From Anaspis maculata (taxonomy: Eukaryota; Arthropoda; Insecta; Coleoptera; Scraptiidae), in NCBI GenBank assembly GCA_949128115.1, contig OX421962.1:61731787-61795786 (forward strand): a stretch of DNA of 64,000 nt, written 5' to 3'. This document shows positions 22,754-33,800 of this stretch, in pieces. How positions within the stretch are numbered: position 1 is the stretch's first letter; the number at the start of each line of letters is the position of its first letter. Made by a program: the position numbers and the translations under genes. The notes beneath the pieces are model-generated. The model made no database searches and was not told where the DNA came from. It worked only from the letters and a program-made list of their open reading frames with translations.

Positions 22754-23828
22754 TTGGCGAGTAACATTACCGATGGTGGCGCTGCTGATGCGCTTCGCAT
22801 GTAAACAAACATGTCGGATAGGGCACGGATTGTTGCCCGCGCGTTCAAAAATCTTATCAGTAGTAAGCGGTTTTTAATGTCCTCCAGACGTGAAACGTGG
22901 CTAATTAGTACCTATTGCGGTGGAACTCGAAAATGGCAGAAGCGAATTGAGTGTTATGGAGGTTTTCAATCACTGGATGGCCTCAAGCCTCAACGGATTC
23001 TCGATCTATCGTGATGGGATACTGATGGGAGAGGAAATTCTGAAGTCACAATTTCTTGTGTTGTATGGTCGAAAGCGAACCAAATCAAGCTTCAGTTCAA
23101 ACATAGACATATTTGGATTGTGTTTACAAACAAGCGCATTGTATGAATCTCCTCACGAGGCAACTGAGATTGTAATTAAAAGAAATAGTAGTAAATGTTC
23201 CTGCGAGAGTTCCTGTGAAATTGGAACGTTTAAATGCACTTGCAAAGCAGGCCAGTCCGGGACATGCAAACATATCGCAGCTGTGCTTCTTCGATGCAGC
23301 CATTTAAAGTTCCTATTTTCAGCACACTTCCCAGGCTTTTCTCGTAGTCATATTTTCCACAGTGCCAAGTTTGTTTGTCATCTTGACTACCCAACTTGCG
23401 TCTTTTGCTTTCGACGGGAAACGGTGAAAATGTAACTCTTCCTTTTCCCGGTTTCCACAGCGCGACTCGCACTCGGAAACGCAACAAATTCTCCGCTACT
23501 TTTTGTCACTATGACAAAATCACAAATCTTACCACCTCCCATTCTGATGCCACTTTTGCTTGCCAGTCGTCGTACACGTGCCACTCTTATTTAAAAATGC
23601 AATGCTTTCGCAACCGACGACACCTAGTATATTCAAGATAATGAAACGTGCGTGGCTCACGTACTTTGTTGGAAAAAATCAACGCCGCGTTAAGTCAGAT
23701 GGAATTAATTAAAGTCACCAAACACCGCAACGCTCATAAGAGCCCACACAAATCTGCGGTTGATCCGTGCACAAACGTCGTTTACACGTTGGCCGTCAGA
23801 TGGCGTATTCGATCTTGAAACTCGCCAA
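22754..23828 (+). mobile_element. SWIM-ORF DNA element, copy 2 (1,075 bp)
   Basis: Same TTGGCGAGT / ACTCGCCAA ends and TA flanks as copy 1, the same length, and only scattered substitutions between them. Encodes on the + strand an ORF at 22811-23014 (MSDRARIVARAF...) and a 171-aa SWIM ORF (22920-23435). Confidence 0.85.
22920..23435 (+). CDS. SWIM zinc-finger protein of mobile element (copy 2)
   Basis: 171 codons. The SWIM finger CTCKAGQSGTCKH is preceded by an additional CSCESSC cysteine cluster that is partly lost in copy 1. The segment ALYESPHEATEIVIKR precedes the finger. No nuclease or DDE catalytic motif is visible within 1.08 kb, so the element probably moves with enzymes supplied elsewhere. 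Start taken as the first codon after the upstream stop; true initiation may be by splicing from the ORF at 22811. Confidence 0.55.
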   Translation: MELENGRSELSVMEVFNHWMASSLNGFSIYRDGILMGEEILKSQFLVLYGRKRTKSSFSSNIDIFGLCLQTSALYESPHEATEIVIKRNSSKCSCESSCEIGTFKCTCKAGQSGTCKHIAAVLLRCSHLKFLFSAHFPGFSRSHIFHSAKFVCHLDYPTCVFCFRRETVKM

Positions 23829-24787
23829 TAGGTACCCACTCGGGTACCTACATAATTTTGTTGTTTTCAAAAGAATTTTGACCTGCAAGAAAGGCCTCGC
23901 CGGCTGCTATTACTACCAAATACACTGCTCCAATAACTTGACACATCTTATTCTTATCACCATTTTGCGGCCACTACTTGGTGGATACGATTTTTTAAAT
24001 CCATCAACTCGTTCAAAAGATATCGGCCGACAAAGTCGCGGTCACGAAATGGTAATGGGTCGAATTATTGGACCAGTGTAACATAATTACTCGAATCAAA
24101 TAATTGAAAGGCTTTGGATTTATCTACTCATGTGTATTTTTCAGCCCTTAAGGAGAGACACTTTTTGCAATGGATGCCTGCTAGCCTCCAGGTTTTGAGG
24201 GAAACAAGGAGCTAAGCCATTTCCGGAGTAGGTGGTCACCTCTTGGTCCCAGAGCACAGACCTGAAGCTGCTGAAAAAATTCATACCCACGCGGGCGGAC
24301 ACCCCTCCCTCCCCCTGGATTCACCAAGCTCATAAATTTGATCATCAAATTAAATATAAACTCGCAGTGCTGTTGGTCAAACAACCGTGAAATGCCCATG
24401 GTTTAGTTGGTAGATCGATAATATATTATGAAGGCTTGGTGCAACCGGAGATCAATTTTTTTTGAATGACTTTTCAAATTTTGTGAAAGGCCCTTTAGGA
24501 TTATCATTTTTGACAAACCCAAGACAAAATGCCAGTGATTTTTTCAGTCACAAGACAACGTCAGTTGTGTCTTTGATTTCTTTGTAGCTATGGACCAGGA
24601 GTAGAAGAAGGTGAAGATAAAAATGGATTATTTCCACCGAGATTTCTACTCACTGTATCAACACAAACCCGCCACACGGTGACTTCGTGTTGGTTCATTT
24701 CATGTAATATGCTACGAGTACATGGCAATGGCGGTCCGTTGCCTTTTGCTTGTAGGGAAATTTAAGGGGCTCGCAGCATGTCGAACA
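23829..24787. other. Intergenic, nothing recognised
   Basis: No recognisable exon. The ORFs at 23767-24081 and 24181-24399 have no family resemblance. Confidence 0.25.
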
Positions 24788-25003
24788 TTAGCGAACGAAT
24801 CGTCCTCTAGCATCTGGACATACCGTGATCTGGACATAGACCATTTGGATCAATGCTTGATCTTCGGCTTCGGTGGTAGCTTTGCGTCTGCCAGAACCTG
24901 GTTGCCGTGTCAGCGTTGAATTTTTCCGCCACCTGCACATAACGTTGTAGACCGTCCCTTTCCTGTTACTGAGAAGGTCTGCTACCGTCTTGGCGTCTTG
25001 CAC
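24788..25003 (-). pseudogene. Tc1/mariner-like transposase N-terminal fragment
   Basis: About 70 codons resembling the paired-type helix-turn-helix of Tc1/mariner transposases: KTVADLLSNRKGTVYNVMCR, then RQPGSGRRKATTEAEDQALI, where the GSGR hook and the TT.xEDQ segment are typical. The catalytic DD(E/D) half is missing and the frame ends soon after, so this is a remnant. Confidence 0.6.
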
Positions 25004-26896
25004 GTGATACTACTCTCCACAAGAGGCATAATTTGCACCTTAACAGATTCATGAACCTTTTGTCACGTTTGACACAGAAAGTGACAAAGCATTATTGGTT
25101 ATGGTTGGCATATTCTTGATGACAGTAAAGCTGATTCACAGGTCAAAAATTTGAAAGGTCATTTATCTGTCGTTCAGCTTTTTTTGTCTACAATAGTAAG
25201 TGGTAATAGTTCAATAATTTTATTATTGTAGATACCTACTCATTCGATGTCTTTTTGTAATTGCTGATTTTTCATTATTTTAATACCTACATATATTTAC
25301 GTTCACAAATGCTGTAGACTTTTTTGCTTTTAGTCCTTCACCATAGTTGTTTTTTTGTTTGCGTTCTCGAATGGAAAGGAAAATATTGTGAACGCGCAAA
25401 AAAATTGTTTCCGGATTTCGAAAAATGACTCTTTTAACGTCCATCTAATCGATTTATTTAGAAAATTTTCAGATCAAAGTCGGTCTGTCTGCTTGTCTGT
25501 GTGTCTAACTCTGTATACAATACAATACAATCTTTATTCAGCGCAAGAAGACCTTACAAGGTATATCGCTAAGTCATTTTTAACAAAATACATGAATACG
25601 ATAAGACACACTTTGTAACACTCAAGTATGTACAAGTAAAACACTACAACAAACAATGGATAATAAATTCACATGTACTTCAAAAAAAAGTGAAGTCATT
25701 GCACAAGATGGAGTCAAAATACAAAATTCAAAAATTCATTGACAGAATAAAAACATTTTTCAATCAACATGGTCTTTACGGCTCTTCTGAAGGTATGATA
25801 CGCGACCATGCTTTTATATTCCTGAGGGAGATGATTATAAAGCCTGAATCGGTCGTCCATGATAACTCCCAAACGGTCCATCCAATTGAGCTGAAATTTG
25901 GTATGCGGCCATGGTATAGGCGTCTGATGAACTTGTGTGATTTTGGTTTGAATCCGCCTTCAGAGAGCGCACTTACCGCATTGTATCAATATCGGAATTT
26001 TTGACGTACGGACCGAGGTACGGACCTCAAATTGAATATGTAGATGTTTTGTTGGTTCAGAAACACACTCTGGAATTTTAGTTTGAATATGTTTCGAAAA
26101 TATAACCTCAATTTCTTATTTTTTAAAAATGTCTAAAATGCAACTTTTACAAAAAAAATCATATAATCATTGTTGAACTTTTGATCTGGAAAATTCGAAA
26201 GCCGTTTTGAGACAAGACATCAGGCTTCATGATTATATTGTTAGAATTTGAAGAAAAAAAATTGTTCACAAAAACGGGGACCTATTGAACTAAGCACAAT
26301 TTTGAAATGCTTTACATTCCATCCTGTAACGAATGTAATTTCAATGAATTGGAAACTCTCGCCAACGGAGTAGATTGCTGAAAGATGTATCTAAGCAGCC
26401 GTGAAGACAAAATCGAAATCGGTTGAGACAATCCAAAGTTACATCATTTTGAAAAAGGGCAAAATTTTCGATAGCGACATTTCAAATGTTGAGCAGTTTA
26501 TATAGTCAACATTTAAATCAATCTCGTTGCTAAACTTTTTTCAAGAATAAAGCAAAGCCGCATAGTCGTTTTCATGACAATTTTGTGTTTCGGTGGGCAT
26601 GCGCAAGATTTGACAGTTCGGGTCGGCCAGCACCAGAGGTATATAGAGTGGGGAGAGTGATTACAGAGCTGCGAGAGCCTAGCAAGCACGCCAAGGTCGA
26701 ATTTTTGCCGACCGGCAAGGAACGTGAGCATGCGCTCTAGACCTGATGAAAACTACTAATACACTATACAATTTGTTGTACAAGAAGTAACTCGATTAGC
26801 GCCGGAATGAGCGTCGGCGTCAGCGCTTGCATATCTTGACCGGCGCGACGCTCACGCTGTCAAGTTATATTATTATTCAATCCCAAAAACAAAGCG
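25004..26896. other. Intergenic repeat-like DNA
   Basis: Contains simple stretches (CTGTCTGCTTGTCTGTGTGT near 25485; ACAATACAATACAATC near 25520) and phrases such as GAGCTGAAATTTGGTATGCG (25889) that look like decayed repeats. No recognisable gene. Confidence 0.3.
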
Positions 26897-29770
26897 ATTA
26901 GTGGACGTGGTAGGAAAAAACAAGTTGCAAATAATGATGAAGGCAAACCACTTTGCAGGATCGTAACTAAGACTCAAATAAACGATTTGACCCGCAGTGC
27001 TTTTTTTCCGTCCCTTAGGATTTGAATGGCGCCCCTTTTTCAAAATGGCGGATTTTATCTAGGGGCTGAAGGTATCGATTAGCCTGGTGATGTCCAGCTT
27101 TGTTAAAATATATGGAGCTATGTCTCGATCGGTTTCTGGGACATCAAACACTATTTAAAAAAATGGTGGAACATTGACACCTGTCGCAGGCAAATTTGGT
27201 GGAGGCGCCAAAATGAATTTAGTACGGTCATAAGAAAATCGCTGTAACATTTTTATTTTCCAACCGATTTCAACACAAGACATCTAATTTTGTAGAAAAG
27301 TGAATTCTTCTTGTTATCTCATACCTACCTCCCATAAAAAAGACATTGAGGAATGTTGAAGAAAAAATTGAAAAATAATTTGGAAAAAAGATTTTTTTTA
27401 TTTTTTTATTTTTATGAAAATTGCCTCATTTGTAGATTTCGATGTGTTCTTTCTAAATTTGCATTTTTCCGATTTATATCTTTGCAGTGCGCACCGCCAT
27501 CTTGAAAGAATGATATCTGAAAAGAAGTTTTTGACAATATCTAAATTTTAGTCCATGCAAAATTAAAATGTTTATATACGTATAAAAGTACATTCAATTC
27601 TCTACGATTTGACACCTAAACCATCTTTGTGTGACTCGGGGCTCTTGAGCTAGAGCTTCCGGAAGTATCAATTTTCGGTGTTAAATAGTGACCTGGGATG
27701 AATAGTGACCGCGCCTACCGGATTTCACAACTGGATCACCACCATGTCTAAATCAAGTTACCCATCAATAACGCGTCGTCATTTATCACTAATCATGAAC
27801 ATTGGTGGACCTGGCACAGCCCCAAGAGGTGATTTTCAATTCTTTTGGAACCGAAAATTGATACTTCAAGAAGGTCTAGCTCAAGAACCACGGGTCGCAC
27901 AGAGCTGGTTCAGATGTCAAACTGTGGAGGATTGAATGTGCTTTCATATGTATATAAACATTTCAATGTCACAAGGGCCAAAGTTCAGATATTGTCAAAA
28001 ACTTCTTTTCAGACATCATTTTTTCAATATGGCGGCGCGTGCTGCAAAGATGGAAATCAGAAAAGTACAAATTTAGCAAGGGCACATCAAAGTCTACAAA
28101 TAAGGCAATTTTCATGGAAATAAAAAAATGAAAAAAATCCTCTTTTTTTCAAATTATTCATTAATTTTTTCATCAACATTCCTCGATGTCTTTTTTATGG
28201 AAGATATAAGGTAACAAGAAGAATTTACTTTTCTACAAAATGAGATGTCTTGTGTCAAAATCGGTTGAAAAATAAAAATGTTACGGCAATTTTCTTATGA
28301 CAGTACTAAATTCCTTTTGGCGCCTCCACCAAATTTGCCTGCGGTAGATGGCAATGTTCCACCATTTTTTTAAATAGTGTTTGTTGTCCCAGAAACCGAT
28401 TGAGACATAGCCCCATATATTTCTATACGTTGTTTCAGAAATATTGCTATCCCAGTAGGTCATGAAAATCTAAATGCAGCTTTAGATTTAGTTACAAAAA
28501 ACGTCAAATCAGAAGTGTAAATCTCATGGAAACTTCATTATTTATTTTCAGGTTATAAGTCAGATCTTTCACTCCTTTCAGTCAGAAAGTATTTCTTCAG
28601 TTTTTATCGAGTATCACGTGCGGCACCCCATTCAAGGTGCACTTGAAAAAAGATACATGCAGTTTTGATGTCGAAGCGTCTCTGTTTCCGATCTCAGGAC
28701 TAAAAAAAATAGGCACCTGGAGAGTCAGCAGATTTTGTTCTTGCCACAGTCTCAATCAACATTGTGCACATATCACACAGGTAGATAGTAAAGCAGTAAA
28801 GCAAACTCCATGACCTTGAGAGGGATCAGATATCAAGGATGATCTGCTTCTAAAGCCGAGTTACGCTGTTCTACTTCAACTGAGCCTTTTAGTCAAGACA
28901 GAAGCACAAAATCTGGTAGGATATGGCACAACAGACTGTACTGTACCTACTCTTTTGATTGAGAACGGGCGCCTGGCTGATTTTTTTCTCGACTGGGCTC
29001 AGGGATCCACGGCCACTTTTTGGTTGTAAGTAGTGACAAACCTTGGTTTCTTTTTGCCAGTATGCGTTTGACCGTGATGCAGTACGTTACTAAAGATCAA
29101 AGCAACGCGCTGAATGTTGGCAGCTGCATTGTTGGAATCTCTGAAGAATTCTTCGTAACAGCGTCAAAGTATTTCACGTTCTCTCGAAGATAACCGAACT
29201 GGATCCCCACACATGGCGTGAAAATTGTCAGGTAATCAAAACCAATGAAGGAACAACACAACAGTAGGTATAACGTAACAGGAACAACAGTAACTGTATA
29301 AGTAACACGTAAGATTCTTAAAACTTGCGTCAATAGGTGCTTATTACGGTTTTCTTTCCAAAAGCTATCTAGGTGGACAGAAACATGACAGTTTGGACGA
29401 CAGTAAAAAACTTCGCGGCTGATTTTGATTGACATGTCACACTGACTTGGGACTAAAACAATAAACGTTTTAGAACTAGACAAAGCTAAAGCGACTTTTA
29501 CCATATACTTCCAATGCCTGCTGAGATAGCAATCCATCTGAAACAACGTATACTAAGCTGGACATCACTAAGCTTTTTGATACCTTCTGCCCCTAGATAA
29601 TATCCGCCATTTTGAAAAAGGGACGCGCTATTCAAATCCCAAGGGACGAAAAGAAAAGCACTGTGGGTCAAATCGTTTATTTAGGTCTCAGTTGTAACCC
29701 TGCAAAGTGGTTTGCCTTTATCATCATTTGCAACTTATATTCCCTATTTCGGTTGTACCACGTCCACTAG
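26897..29770. mobile_element. Foldback element, 2.9 kb including nested insertion
   Basis: The outer ends ATTAGTGGACGTGG / CCACGTCCACTAG are followed inward by long imperfect arms: CGATTTGACCCGCAGTGCTT (26982) against AAGCACTGTGGGTCAAATCG (about 29659), ATCTAGGGGCTGAAGGTATC against GATACCTTCTGCCCCTAGAT, and 27125-27420 against 28090-28410. The right arm is interrupted by the element at 28426-29550. No conserved protein is found. Confidence 0.8.
28426..29550. mobile_element. TA-flanked TIR element nested in the foldback (1,125 bp)
   Basis: TIRs TACGTTGTTTCAGA / TCTGAAACAACGTA, extended inward by ATTGCTATC / GATAGCAAT, with TA on each side (28424-28425, 29551-29552). Removing it rejoins CCCCATATATTTC and CTAAGCTGGACATC into a good match to the intact left arm near 27095-27120. 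Contains a - strand ORF of 149 aa at 29097-29546 that I do not recognise. Confidence 0.8.
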
Positions 29771-30827
29771 ATACTAATTTCAATAATATGAAGAAGCCAG
29801 TCCTTTTTTCTCTCGTTTTTTAGTATTTTGGACAGCTGCTTTAGCCTATTGTTTAACTGAGGCCACCGTGAGCGACTACAACACACATTAATTCATAAAC
29901 AATCCTACCTATCTAAATAATATATTTACCAGTTTTTTTTTTAACATGAACTGGTGAATGCATTCTTATTTAAATACGATTGTTCAAGAACTAATGTTTC
30001 TTTGTAGTTCCTGAATTAACTAAGTTAAATAACAGGCTGAAACAGCAGTAATGAAAACTAACAGAAAAAAAGGACTTGCTTCTCCATATTATCTTATCTA
30101 CGGATCATCATCCAAACAATAAGATAGTCGGTATCTAACTTTGTGATACTTTTTGCTAGGTGGCGGCGAGATCTAGGTAATTCAAATCGCAAGTATATAC
30201 CTACCCACAACAACAAGAAAAATCCAACTGAAGATATTTTATTATCACAACATAATTATAAATACATAAAATAAAATGCATAAACTAAGCTTATAATAAT
30301 CAATGTTTACAGATTACTGTAATTTTCATTCAAGTGAAAACTGTACAAACGAAAGCTAGAGTAAATCATGTGGGGTATATTACAGTAGGTATGTATTTTT
30401 ATTAAATTAAATAATAATCACGTCTTAATTTTTTTTGTGATAAAAATAATTGTGACGACTTTCAATATTACAATTACATACAACACTTGCAAAAGACTCC
30501 GCAAGAAAAGGAATGCTGCAGACTCCAGAATATTTCATATTTTGTCTGATCAGATGAAATTGCTTTTCTTGGGAGATTCCCGTTTATTCAACATAGTACA
30601 AACAAAAAAAAAACAACAAAAACGGAATAACCAAAAAATTTCAAAAACGCACGCTGTCCTCTAGAAATATCACATTATTTCCATTCATGGTTAAATACAG
30701 TCAAATCATTTTAATTATAAAAAAAAAACAAACATGTGAAAAACAAACTGGACAAGTGAATCATCCGAGTAAGGTATAAAGCATGTAATTTCTAAATATG
30801 GGTTATGTGTTTGAAAACCACTATTCA
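29771..30827. other. 3' flank of the RNF126-like gene
   Basis: AT-rich; includes the presumed 3' UTR of the - strand gene ending at 30828. Inverted AATAAA-like strings (TTTATT) occur near 30240 and 30400. No other gene seen. Confidence 0.35.
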
Positions 30828-33800
30828 TTACATCATAAAATCAGTATTATCAGTAGATCTGGACCGGGAAGGACCAGAATTATTATCTAAAGAACTTGAA
30901 CTACTACTTGAAGCATTACTTGAAGAAATGTGAGCAGGTTGAAACAAATTTCTAAGAGAAGCGTGTAATGAGCTGTTGCTGTTACCTGAAAAAAAAAACA
31001 GATTGTCAATACTTACTGTTAGTATTTCAATCTAGAAAAGTTGTTCCAATGAGTAACTTAGTGGCGTTAGAATACATTGGGTCAAAAAAAAACAGAGATT
31101 CGGATTTTGTCCTAGATGTAGGAGAAAAATACAGGCAAATAATAATCAGTGACACTGTCGATGCTTTCGGCTTCCTCACAGCTATGTTCCATTTCTCTCC
31201 CGCTCTTGTCTTATCACTAAAGATATTTACCTCCGCCTGAAGGTCCCCCATCAGCATCTTGATTATTATCGCTATTGTGTTCATCTGTCACTAAATTCTG
31301 CCTGCAAATCGGACAGGTGCCGTGAAGCTTCAACCATGGCCGGATGCAGGATTCGTGGTAAACATGTGTGCATGGCAACTGTCGGACGCTTTCATCCAGA
31401 ACAAAATCCTCCCAGCATATGGAACACTGTAACTTCGATTCCACTTGTTCTACACTAATCTCTACGATGGGCAAGGCATCTATGACTTCTTGCGGGACTG
31501 GTGGAGGACCTATAAAAAAGTGGATTACAAATATTAACCTGTTTTGACATGAAAATCGGTGTTGAATGGTCATTTTATTTTATATGCATCGTTTGCGGAG
31601 GCTTACGCTTATGGCCCGCGCCATGCTATGTCCCTAGGGGTTGCAATTTTCAATAGGGTCCTTGCATGATTTTTTTATTGCTTCAAATGATGCACTGGTA
31701 AGTGGTAACTAATCAACATGATAGGACTGAGCCCCGGTTGCCCCAAACAAAATAAAAAATCACGGAATAGTCAATGGGGTCAATACAGTGTAATTTTTTT
31801 TGCTTGAGCAGAAAACTCAATGACAATAAAAATTTATTAAAACAATTGAAATTTGTTTTTGGGAAATTTTGAATTAGTATTTCAGGGAGAAAAAAAGTAG
31901 TAAACTTTGAGAATTTCACTCCCATTTTCAAACGCACTGTATACGAGCCGTATGTGACGTCATCGCGCCCCATCCAATCGTATGGATCGGAGGGTATGGC
32001 GAACTGCGTTTAGAGCGCAGAAATTAACAGTGGCGTAGAGATTTTCTCCAATTGGGAAACTTGCGTGTAAATGGCAAAAGCCTAAAGATCAAAATGATTC
32101 AAGTGATTGGACAAATAGTTGTGGATCTAACAAAGCAATGAACTTCAGTTTGAATGAACTAATTCATGGGAGCCGTTGAATGCCTCACTCATACTGTACT
32201 ACACTGGCATGATAGCACGCCACTGATCCAACCCGCTCAAGCTCGTTTCATGCGTGGCAACTGCAAACTGGTCGAGCTGTCACAATCTCACTCCAACCAC
32301 CCGCACCCGGCTGGCGCGATTACACAATATTGCGCGGAAGTGGCGCTCCGACACGGATGTCAGCGAACTAAGAAAACGGTGACAAGTTGTCATCGCGCAT
32401 GTTCAGGGCCGCTATTCTTGAATCGTGGAGAAAAGTCCCTGGGAGTTTTATATAATCCGTACTACACTTCTGTAGCGAAAGTTGCCTAAAAACCACTATT
32501 TTAGGCATTCGCTACATCAGTGTACTGCGAATTGTATTTTACTCCCAGGGACTTTTCTCACACGATTCAAGAATAGCGGCCCAGAACTCGACAATGACAT
32601 TGATTTCAGTGTTTGATGTTGACGTTTTGTATGTACAGTTCCATCAGCAACTTGTGAAGTCTTCCGATTTAAAATGCATATTCGGCGGTCGAAAAAATGT
32701 GTGCCACTCAGAGGACCGACTGTCGCCACACCATGCTGTCGTCAATACAATACAGCACTGATTAAATGAAATATCCCCAGACACTTCGCGGTAAATTTGA
32801 ATGTTATGGTTGGAGTGTTCCATGTTTTTTTTTATTTCGTAATTTGGGTCATTTGGGAATGATCCCTAACATATGTGCTTTCATGAATAGGTTGCGAGGG
32901 TTACTCCGATTTTTCTATATAACCACTTCTACTTGAAAACGACGCATAATCCATTGAGCTTAGTTTGAGAATCACCTATTTTACAGCGTAACATATGGAA
33001 GATTTAGAACGAATCACCTCGTTTTTTAGCGCATGCGCTAAGCGGTCACGCAATATTGTGTAATGCCGCTCGATCTTGGCGTTTTAAATTTATCGGCTGA
33101 TCGTAGCACTTTTCAATATTTTATTTTTTTAAATTTTGTAGAGCAAAACAAAAGATTATATTTAAAAAAATATTCATTGTTTGGATTGTGTAATCAAATG
33201 GAAAAGCAAATTTGAAGTACGCTGTACAAGCCCATTCAATTAGTCTTTGGTGAATTTTAGCGTAGTCCCCGATAAAAAAAAAATACAAAAAATACATATA
33301 GGAATATGTCCAATTTACAACAGTCGTCGATCAACTGCCACTGACCTAGGATTCAGCTAAGAAAATCCTTAGTTACCTATTTCATGATTATATTCTTTGA
33401 TGGCACCGGTGATGAGTGGTTTACCGCAAATCTGCATATTTTTTTATTTTGCAAATCTAAAACTCTAAGTGTAGAGTAGGCAACTCCCATGCACTTAGGC
33501 CTTAAGGCTGTATTCGCAGTTAGTCCGGACGTTAAAGCACAAATATAGCACCAACCTTGCAAAAAATGATCAAGCAATGAGACTTGTCACGTCACAAATG
33601 TTCATCAGATGCCCGAGCAACTTTGAGAAATGATGCCACGATGGCGGTCGGTGCAGACGCCGTATACAGGGTGTTCAATAATGCGAAAATTTCAACTCGT
33701 GAACCAAACTAGTTGGGGTCATGAAAGTCACCATGTTAATTCACAATGTAATGCTTGTTAAGATAAAACAAATCGAATCTCCATGTTTTCAGCCGTTTTT

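Noticed and set aside
27705..28123. + strand ORFs of 76 and 92 aa
   Set aside because: Located in the loop of the 26897-29770 foldback; no similarity recognised.
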